Made by a program: the position numbers and the translations under genes. Of a stretch of 64,000 nucleotides of DNA, positions 55,581 to 64,000 are shown one piece after another. The notes beneath the pieces were generated by a model. It searched no databases. It was given only the letters and a program-made list of their open reading frames with translations, and was not told where the DNA came from. Origin of the DNA: Diospyros lotus (Eukaryota; Streptophyta; Magnoliopsida; Ericales; Ebenaceae); NCBI RefSeq assembly GCF_014633365.1, contig NC_068344.1, positions 36,640,670-36,704,669 on the forward strand, written 5' to 3'. How positions within the stretch are numbered: the stretch's first letter is position 1; each line of letters opens with the position of its first letter.

Positions 55581-58056
55581 TGTAACAGCCCACTTTTTCA
55601 GGGCGTGTTATGCCTTGGGAAATTTGATCTATATATATATATATATTTTATCATTACATTATTCCGAAATTCCCTAAGACCTTATCTAGTGCGAGATATC
55701 TACACTAGAAAATAAATACAAAGCGAAAGCTGAATCGAACCTACTCATGGTAATGCATAATTTAATAATTGTACATGATATTTAATACAAGTTAATACAT
55801 AAAGCGTTTGATGATGGAACAATATACATAAATCTTAAACTAATCATATTATAACATGGTACATTTACTCGCATCTTAATGTCTCGTGTCACTACACATC
55901 ACCACTCTCTGAATCATCTTTGCAAGTCCCGATTGGAACGTTGAATGTTCCAGGGGCGAACCCAAGTTAGATGATGAACCATCTAAGTAAGGGTACATAA
56001 TGTTATGTCATGAGTGTATGTAATGTCTTTCATTGTAGGTGTCAACTGCACCCCTCATGCTACCTACCATTTTAGCAGCCACCTCTTTCGAAGCTGGGGT
56101 GTATGGGTGCACCTTTGGTAAGGCAGCGGTGCTAGTTTGTACTCCCCACGGCCTCATATGCGTGTGATCGATGATATCAACGTGTATTTATGTATTTCAT
56201 AATCATGTATGCAGCCTACGTGATGGATACATATCAGGGCATGTCAATATGATGAAAATATTTTCGAGGAAGTGTCACTTACCTTTTAGAGCTTATCGGG
56301 CTACCTCGAAATCCGTGCCTTACCTCGATTTGCGTGCCAACCTCAAAATTCGCACCAGACACCTCAACTTTGACCTCAAAGCATCCTAATCATTATAGGT
56401 ATTTGAATAAATATTAAATCTTATTTTTTCCATAATTCCTGGCATTTTCTTTAATTTTCTCTCTATTTCTTCCTATTTTTCCTCAATAATTTCAAATTAA
56501 ATATTTCTAGAAATATTTTCTCAAATATTTCACTACGAAAATTTATAAAATAATATTTTGAAATTTCTAAAATTTTCTAGAGAATTTTACTCACCTTGAC
56601 TTAGCATCTCTGATTTCCTCGATTTACGTGCAATATTCTCGAAAAGTATGCCCGAGCCGTTTTTCTCACCGAAATCTCTGGGATATCACCGAAACATAGT
56701 TTCCTATTTTTCAGGATTTTTCTAGAATTTTTCCCATCATTTTTCCTATTTTCTTTTTTTTTCTTTCTCTTTTCTTCTTTCTCCCTCTCTTCTTCTTCCT
56801 CCTCCTCTCCCTTGCTTCCCGCGCGAACCCTGAAACTTCTTCTTCTTCTTCCTTCTTTTCCTTCTTTCTTCTCTTTCTTCTTCCTTCTCTTTTTCTTCTT
56901 CTTCTTTCTTCTTCCTTCTCTTTTTCTTCTTCTTCTTTCTTCTCTCTGCACCGCACCTCTGTTCCTTCTTCCCTGCGTGACCCACGAACCAGCTTCATGC
57001 GTGCACAGCTCCGCCTGCCTCTACCGTCGCCAGCCGCCATTGCGGCTTCCTCCAGCCTCGTCGGCTGCTGCCGCCCTCGTTGCCACTTGCTGCGCGTCGG
57101 CCATGGCTGCCATGGCCGAGCTTGCTGGAAGCTTGGATGCGTCTATGGCAGCCGCCTGCTGCTCTCCGATCAGCCTCTCTCCCTCTCGCGATCTCTCTCT
57201 TTCGGGCTCTCTCTTTTTCTCTCACAAACTCTCGGCCAAATGCTCGTTGCCGCGGCTGCCTCTCACTTCCCTCCATCTGATCTCTTTCTCCCTTGATGCT
57301 TCTCGCACGACCAATGTATCCCAATTTATAGAACTTTCTTGCCTTGGCCGCTACTCCACATTAATTGCTTCATTACTCACTCCATATCTCTGACAAATTC
57401 TTTCCTCACTTCACACTGTCACAATCTTTCATTTTGCAGCCCAAATTTCGGCCATTTAAACCTTCACAGAAGCTTCGCGAAGCCATCACAACACGCACAA
57501 CACGTTTATATATATATATAATTCTATATTATATTGTAAAATTATATATTTAAATTCTAAAAATTCATTTTCATTTCACTTAAATAATTATCTAATTGCA
57601 ACTAAGCCCTTAAATATCGAATTTATTTGCATTACAATACTCTAAACGTAAAATTAATAATCCAATTCTTAGTTGAAAATGACGATTTTGCCCCAGTGTC
57701 CTTACCGGGCTATCGTTTCATCCCGAAACTACTGAAGGGTTGCTTATTACACAAAATCGAAGCCCTCCTAGGGTTCCGTTAATTTTTCGGAAGTTTTCTA
57801 TGACGATTCGGTTTTACAGCCTAAATGGTAGCTGTAATTTAACTGTATCGAAAACCATTCCCGGTCTAATTTCTTTCTATACCATAAATTCTATTTCGAT
57901 ATGCTCGTCGAGACCATATAATTTTCTTTAGATAATTTCATTCCGAGGCACTCCCTACAGTTGATTTGATACTTGAAATTGCTATAAAACCAACTTTTCG
58001 GTGTTCTAAACTCATTGAAATTACGTGTCAACCTTCTCTACACATGGGGTATTACA
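55581..58056 (-). mobile_element. Long solo LTR (Ty3/gypsy-like), 2.48 kb
   Basis: Starts TGTAACAGCCC and ends GGGGTATTACA, with the 5-bp TSD ATATT (55576-55580 and 58057-58061). In minus orientation it begins TGTAATACCCC and shares diverged sequence with the solo LTR at 6168. A CTATAAATTGG box on the minus strand (about 57324-57335) is a likely LTR promoter. A large CT-rich tract (56745-56950) gives long spurious ORFs on both strands. Confidence 0.8.
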
Positions 58057-59143
58057 ATATTAATCATAAAATACTATTTTAATCATAAATTTGATAATAG
58101 AGATATTTTGGTAAAAAAAACCCTTATCTTAATGCTTATCATATGTATTAACAAACACATGAAAAAAAAAATACAATTATCAGTGGATTCTAAAAAATTT
58201 AATAAACAGTCTGATAGAAATTTTGGAATGCTTTCCGACCTTATCTTGATCATTCCATATCTTGATCCGAAAAGCATCACAATTTTATCTTGATACCACC
58301 TTATCTTGCTCATTTTAACAAACGTCCACTTAGAAAATATGTATATTTAACCTAAAGTCATATAAAAATATAATTTCAATAAATATATTATATATTTATA
58401 TATGTGTTGGTTTAACAGGCTCAGAGAGAGAAGGAGATAGAGGCACATTCAATGGCGGTGGAGGTAGCTTTAATGACAACAGCGGCGATTGCGTTGATGG
58501 TGAACGATAGCAACTGTAACGATAAAGGTTTGGCTGACCACAACAAAGGTCCGATCATGCACTGCGTAATGGAGATCTGGCCGTATGCAATAACGAGAAC
58601 GAGAGAGAGAGAGATAGTATATCGTTAATAAATAAGACTCATGCATGTGAGTAGGTGAGAGAAAAATAGAAAGAGCGAATATCGTTGGTGAATGGTGAAT
58701 CTAATAGAGAAAAGCGGTGGCCGACTTGAAGGAAATGATGAGGCTGAGCTTCGACAAAGATAAGTGGTGAAAATGTGGCAGTAAAAGGGTTTTCTGAGAG
58801 GTGATGTGAGAATGAGAGTGTGGGAGAGAGTCAGGCTTGGTGGCCGAAAATGGGGTTTTTGTCTTGGTGGCCAAAAATAGGGTTTTTCTGTTGTAGAAAT
58901 AACGAGTGAGATACGTGAGAGTGAAGGGTGAAGTAGGTTTCAAGGTCAGTAATGGGTAGCCAATCTGTGACATTGATAGAGATAGTAAGAGGTGAGAGTA
59001 AAATAGAGAGTCTCACTGAAAGAGAGAATGTCTCCATCAAGGGTAAAGTTGTCTTTTACACTCAGGATTAATATGATAAGTTTTTTAAAGTTGTCCACCA
59101 AATTGTCCTAAAGTTAGTTCGTGTAGCATTATCCTCGTGAGAT

Positions 59144-61862
59144 TAGTATTATATATGTATATATATTATTTAATTATTATAAAATAATATATTTATAAAA
59201 TTATATTTGTAAATATATTATATACATATATTTTATACATAAATTAAAATATATATTTAGAATATTATTTATATATAACATATCAAATTTTTATTGCTAA
59301 ATTTATCCAATTAAAACATATTAAACACAAATTAATTTTATCTCAAATATTTTTTGTATGACGAATATTTGACTATATTTAAAATATGTAGAACCAAATA
59401 ATAATTGTATTTTTACCATCCTAATTTTTTTTTGTATGTCAAATTGATAACAAGGTGCCTAGCAACTTTTTCTTTAAGCCTAGCTTCCTCTAGAAATTTT
59501 GCAAAAAAATTAACATACAAGTATATTATATATTTGACTTTAAAATTTGTAAACTCTTAATTAAATAATTATAATTTATTAAATTAAACATCATTAAAAA
59601 TTAAATTTCTAAAATTTCAAATTGAATGTATTTTTTAATTTTTTATTTTAAAAAACAATTTTTTAAAATTTTTGAATATAAATTATTAAAATAAAAAATA
59701 AAAAATAAATTTAAAATTAAAAATTAAAAATTAAAAATTAAAACCGAGAATACAGTATAATATTTTTTAAAATAATACAAAATAGATAAATATAAAACTT
59801 TTTTTAATAAATATAACTTTTAATCTAAAAAATTATGAAAATAAATATTTATTATAGAATTAAACATAAATTACATAATACATTTAAATAAATTTTAAAA
59901 AAATAAATTAAAGACAACAAATTCCCCAAAATCCTTTCATAGACAAAGGTGAATTGTTAATATTATAAAATAACTCAAAATATTTTTAAAATTATTAAAA
60001 TGATCAAAATATTTTTTAATATTTTAAAAACGTCCAAAGATACCCAAAATGTCTCATCATAACTCAAAATAATCACAAATTTTCACTAGATCATCATTCA
60101 AAACGTTTCAAAAGTGAATCATAATTTTTATTTTAACTTAATTTAGCTTTCTTTTAAATTTTTATAACTAATTAAAATTTTCTTTTCCTAATTTAATTAA
60201 AATTTAAAATTTAACCGATAAATTGGCCTACTTTAAATTTATTAAACTGCTTAAACAATCACATTTTTTTCTCTAATTAATTAATTCTTACTCTCTGCAT
60301 AAAACTAATTATTACACAGTCACGCTATTAAAAATCCTGTGAAACCCATTTTCTCTACAAAATTATAAATTACACTAGATTGATAGAGATTCCCATAAAT
60401 TCAAACTTTTAATTGAAAAGTATGATTGTTAATTTAATTATTGAATTGATTAAAATTTATTAATTAATTAAATTGAATTGAAAAATAAAATTAAAATAAT
60501 TATTGACGATGTTTAAAATTAGTTGATCATGATTCGTTGATCCGCATTGATGTACTAAATTCGAGAGAAAGGAAGGAAGGTATTATCTAGTTTGATTTGT
60601 TGATTCGTCGGCCTTGCAAGATACTCCGATACTCAAGTAAGTAAGTAAGTAAGTAAATAAATGCAGAGTATCAACAAGTTGACAGAAAAAACATACCATG
60701 GCTCTGAAAAGAACTGGTTGATATATAGGAAGATGAGATGTCCTCATGCCTGTACTGTACGTCTGCAAGTGATGGAACAGAATATCCAGTGCCGACTGAG
60801 GCACCCATGCAGTGGCAAGATGCCGACGAGACCCTCATTAATGTAAACGAAATCCGCCATTAATGAGAATTAGATCTAAAGTAGGTGCGCGAAAATCCAG
60901 AAATAGTTGTAATGATGTTGTTACAATGGGCCAGAATGGAACCGACATGAATCGATCAAATGGGCCAAGAGGACGGGATCAGGTTGGGCCTAAATGGCCC
61001 AGCTGGGATAGCCCTAACCCATTAATATTCTTTGACATGTGACCTTTTCATTATGAGAGCTGATCAGTTAGGCTAGCAAACTGCAAGTCACTGAAAACTC
61101 GCTTGTATAAAACCTGCTTAGTCCTGCGATCTAAACTCGGGCTCTAGTGATGTGCGAGTTTGCTTCAACGACCTCAATTTGGGGTTTATTGTGCTTTATG
61201 CGATTGGACTAACCTGTTAGGTTGAGCCCAGCTTATAAAGAGTAAGCTTATAAAGAGTAGAGCGAAAAATATTCATAACAATTATTAATTAAAAAAATAA
61301 ATTTAAATTATATAAATTGAATTAAATTAATTAAATTTAAAAAAATTTAAAAATCAAAAAGAACTAATAAAAAATACATAAAATAAAAAATAATATAATT
61401 TTATAAATATTGAAATAATATTATTTTAAAATTTAATTGATTCTATTATTTTAACTAAAAAATCAAACTTCTTAAAAAAATTAACTAAATCGAACCGACA
61501 AGAAAGAAAGAAAAAAAAAAAAAAAAAAAACTGATCCTAATCGACAAGTGATCGGTTCGGTTCGGTTGAACAGAACCTTTGCGTTGGGCCGAATATATAG
61601 TAAGTGAGTGTGCAACTAGCATGTTATCTGCAGCAACAGCTTAAACTGTACAAATCCCTTAAATAGTTCTTGATGATCCAAACCCTAAAGGGGGCAGAAA
61701 TGCAAAAGATAGATCCATCGAGAGCTTCAACAACTACACGACGACGATTTATTCTAACAGCAGATCGCTCATGACCTGCGCTACACAGAAATGTATACCT
61801 TGGCTTAGATCTTACACGATCTTACAGAAACCACTCCCCAGGAATCCTTCGCCATCGTCAAA
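59144..61862. other. AT-rich intergenic DNA
   Basis: 59144-60540 is extremely AT-rich with no features that I can bound. A (GTAA)n microsatellite lies at about 60634-60658. 60660-61260 is of more normal composition but shows no domain. A (GAAA)/poly-A tract and a TCGGTTCGG-rich patch (61500-61590) resemble MITE subterminal repeats. The last 200 bp may hold the 3' UTR of the next gene. Confidence 0.35.
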
Positions 61863-62102
61863 TCAAGCATCGACGTTGATCTTCTCCTCTTGGGGATCTT
61901 CAAAATTAGGGTCCTTGGCATCGACAGCCTCGTGTCTGAACCCCAGCTCCGCCTCCGAGTAGCCGACGCCGTCCCACGTGTACTTGCCGCCGCGGCCGCC
62001 TTTCTTGGGCGATCCGATCATTCCGGTGCCGGATTTCCTGTCTTTCCTCACGTCCTGCCCGGACCTGGGGCTGCTCTTCCCGCCCTTACCTGCGTTCTTC
62101 AT
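61863..62102 (-). CDS. Small basic, probably disordered plant protein of unknown function
   Basis: 79 aa from the Met at 62102. An upstream in-frame Met at 62132 would give 89 aa. A TATAAATA box on the minus strand at 62153-62160 places the transcription start at about 62125-62130, which leaves the upstream ATG at or before the 5' end. The 62102 ATG has A at -3 and G at -1. The sequence is Gly/Lys/Arg-rich (GKGGKSSPRSG, SPKKGGRGGKYTW), followed by an acidic tail with DAKDPNFEDPQEE. No catalytic motif or membrane segment is present. The GGKYTW and DPNF segments look conserved-protein-like rather than random, but I do not recognise a named family. Upstream sequence has normal promoter layout, so it is probably a real gene. 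Confidence 0.6.
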   Translation of the reverse strand: MKNAGKGGKSSPRSGQDVRKDRKSGTGMIGSPKKGGRGGKYTWDGVGYSEAELGFRHEAVDAKDPNFEDPQEEKINVDA

Positions 62103-62152
62103 CGTCTCTCTGCGTTTGATCTGGGGGATCATGGATGGAAATTGGGTCTTGG

Positions 62153-62160
62153 TATTTATA
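62153..62160 (-). promoter_or_regulatory. TATA box of the small protein gene
   Basis: TATAAATA on the minus strand, 51 bp upstream of the preferred start codon at 62102. It decides between the two candidate Met codons. Confidence 0.6.
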
Positions 62161-62240
62161 GAAGGAAGGAAGGAATTTGGAAGGCTTTACTGGCGAAGAT
62201 GCTGTTGGCGGAAGCAGGTCACGTGACATGCAGTGGATGA

Positions 62241-63599
62241 TAGTGATGCTGATGAATGAAGTGATGAGGAATGGATAAGAACGAGGTTTTATAATAATTG
62301 TTTATTTTTGATAATTTCAATGCTGTATCATTTTCTCAAATATTAGATAAATCCTGAGTCACTTAATTTTAATAATTAAAATTTTATTAAAAATAATGTG
62401 ACAAGCATAAAAATTTATGAGTTTAAATAATATCATCTATAAGATAAGTCTTCAAAAGATCATTATGATCTCAAGATACATATATTGGGGGATTATTACT
62501 ATTTTCTAAAGATCTAATTTAGTTTCATCCCCTAATTTATTATTTAAATAATTTCAAATAAAATATAAATAATATAATTTTAATATTCAAAAATCTCTCA
62601 AAAATTATACAAAAATGATCAACATTATTCATATGAATTATAATTTTAGTAAATCTTGAATTACTAAAAATATTTATCACAATTTTATACTCATTTATAA
62701 ATAAATAATTTTTTTTTTTAAAAATATGTATCTGATATTAAATTCAATACTACATGCAACTTTTCAATATCTAATTTAGTTCTCGAAATATAAGTATACA
62801 TCATGATAGATATATTATATATTTATATTAATTAGACATATAATATAATGTATTAATTTAAAAATATTAGTGCAAATGCCATTTCTAAGTGTACGTAGTA
62901 TTTTTTTAATTTGATTAGAGAAATTTTAACTTAGTCCAATGTAATTTAAGGTATTTTTACATTAATTCTTTTATAACTCACATAAATATGTTTATTTTAT
63001 AAAACAAAATTTTAAGAAATAAGTTATATGAATTTAAAAATATTAAAAATAAATTAAAAATATATATCTAAAAATTGACCAACTCACAAGATTTTGAGGG
63101 GCCAAAATTAAATATTTGTTGACAATTTAAATTGTTTTTTCAGACATTAATAATACTTTAAAATTTTATATTATAATATAAATAAATGTCAGATTTTGAT
63201 ATTATAAAATTCTGTGAATAAATTGTTTTAACACATGCAACACTTTTTATTAGAAATGAATAAAATTTTAATTTAATTAAAATAATTGACCTAACAATTG
63301 AAGTTGCCAAACTCAATTTGGTTCAAGTTAGGAATCGGTTCGATTCAGTTTTAAATTTGACAATTTAGATTGGATTTGATTTTCATATTTAAAAAAATTA
63401 AAATAATTAATTATTTAAATAAAATTTTGATTACATAATTAAGGTTTCTTATTAATCTAGTATAATATAATAATTATTTACATAATTTTATGAATTAATC
63501 GATTAATATTACTCGTTAATAATAATATGAAAATTAGCTCATTTGTCTTAAGAAATAATCTACTAATATTATTTTAAAAATATTATAATTTTTGTAAGG
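62241..63599. repeat. AT-rich DNA with diverged copy 3 of the LTR-like repeat
   Basis: At about 62440-62790 the blocks TTCATATGAATTATAATTTTAGTAAATCTTGAA, TCATTTATAAATAAATAA and ATCTGATATTAAATTCAATAC parallel copy 1 (11280-11450) in the same order. The remainder is AT-rich with no gene. Confidence 0.35.
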
Positions 63600-64000
63600 A
63601 AAACAAATTCTCTCGCGCCTCTCTTTCCCCACCTTCTTGTCTCTCGTCTCTGCAGCTGGTAAGCTCCTCTCTCTCTCTCTACACACACACGCACACACAT
63701 TGTGTCTTTCCTCCGATTGCAGTCGAGAATCTCCGCCATCTCTGTTCATGCGTTCTCTATATTTCTTCTGCACATTCGCATGTTCGCATTAGCGATCTAT
63801 TTTCCGATTGGCTGTTGCCTCTATCTCTGAAAGCGAGTTAGGTTTCATTTATGCAAATTGAGAGTTTGGTTTTAGCTTGATTTCTTGTTCCTTTATTTCG
63901 CTTTGCTTCCCCCTGTTTCTGAAAGAATTGTAATTGGTTTTGCTCTAAACATGCAAATTTCACGCATAGACAAGCAACATATTGTGATTCATGCTGCTCA
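63600..64000 (+). promoter_or_regulatory. Probable 5' leader of a gene continuing beyond the window
   Basis: Composition changes sharply from AT-rich to C/T-rich with CT and AC runs (63665-63700), and a GCTGGTAAGC splice-donor-like site lies at about 63655-63664. This is how many plant 5' UTRs with a leader intron look. No coding start can be chosen inside the window. Confidence 0.3.

Larger units (their letters stand above)
45524..58329. mobile_element. PIF/Harbinger-type element with two nested retroelements
   Basis: The left end is GGGGGTGTTTGTTAACCAAG. The inverted right end is GTGGACGTTTGTTAAAATGA. The TSD TTA is at 45521-45523 and 58330-58332. AAGATAAG-type subterminal motifs match the MITEs at 5682 and 16619. 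Subtracting the nested LTR retrotransposon and the solo LTR leaves about 790 bp with no transposase. Confidence 0.75.
43962..59137. mobile_element. Long TIR element interrupted by nested elements
   Basis: The left end AATAATGCTACACGAAC..GGACAACTTGGTGGA and the inverted right end GATAATGCTACACGAAC..GGACAATTTGGTGGA form TIRs of more than 40 bp. The hexamer TGAGAT occurs outside both ends (43956-43961 and 59138-59143), a possible partial TSD. Without the nested PIF-type element it is about 2.4 kb and non-autonomous, with GC-richer gene-like blocks (44100-44560, 58480-59040) and a 272-bp tandem duplication. The long TIRs suggest a Mutator-like (Pack-MULE-style) element; the superfamily is not proven. 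Confidence 0.65.

Noticed and set aside
56601..57393. Long overlapping ORFs on both strands (up to 193 aa)
   Set aside because: They are products of the CT-rich tract at 56745-56950 inside the solo LTR. The peptides are poly-Lys/Glu/Arg or poly-Leu/Phe/Ser with no domain.
60583..60804. 73-aa minus-strand ORF near a GTAA microsatellite
   Set aside because: Part of the frame comes from the microsatellite and no domain is visible.

Overview
This is an AT-rich stretch of nuclear DNA from a flowering plant, most likely a woody eudicot. The evidence is multi-exon genes with GT-AG introns, plant-specific gene families (an IQ67-domain protein and a pectin methylesterase), and a dense load of plant-type LTR retrotransposons, solo LTRs and MITEs. 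I cannot name the species.

Four host genes can be modelled. An IQD calmodulin-binding protein lies at 12177-13631 (+, 3 exons, 422 aa). A PME53-like pectinesterase lies at 18502-21678 (-, 5 exons, 381 aa). The VPS15 regulatory subunit of the class III PI3-kinase complex lies at 34455-42858 (-, 11 exons, 1550 aa). A small disordered protein of unknown function lies at 61863-62102 (-, 79 aa). A leader-like segment at the right edge may begin a further gene. The genes are unrelated and do not form a pathway. Broken gene pieces include an XTH exon (10460-10582) and a PPR scrap (14845-14910).

The rest is mobile DNA, much of it with readable ends and target-site duplications (TSDs). At 1.6-5.6 kb a Mutator-type MITE was split by a 3.7 kb solo LTR that itself holds a Cassandra TRIM carrying 5S rRNA-derived sequence in both LTRs. 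A related solo LTR occupies 6168-9129. A decayed chromovirus (Ty3/gypsy with chromodomain) spans 23769-30117 and has a different MITE inside each of its LTRs.

The most striking region is 43962-59137. A long TIR element contains a PIF/Harbinger-type element (45524-58329), which in turn contains a solo LTR (55581-58056) and a very young LTR retrotransposon (45750-55280; LTRs about 2.09 kb and nearly identical, TSD CCTTG). The retrotransposon reads on the minus strand. It has a tRNA-Asp primer-binding site and a gag-like ORF but no visible pol. In place of pol it carries two intact intronless ORFs: a 181-aa basic, Cys-rich protein resembling the nucleic-acid-binding proteins of Betaflexiviridae plant viruses, and a 219-aa LOG-family (cytokinin-activating) enzyme with its active-site motifs kept. 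A non-autonomous retroelement carrying a cytokinin-activation enzyme beside a virus-like RNA-binding protein is the best candidate here for an undescribed system. The structure is read directly from the sequence; function and origin are inference.
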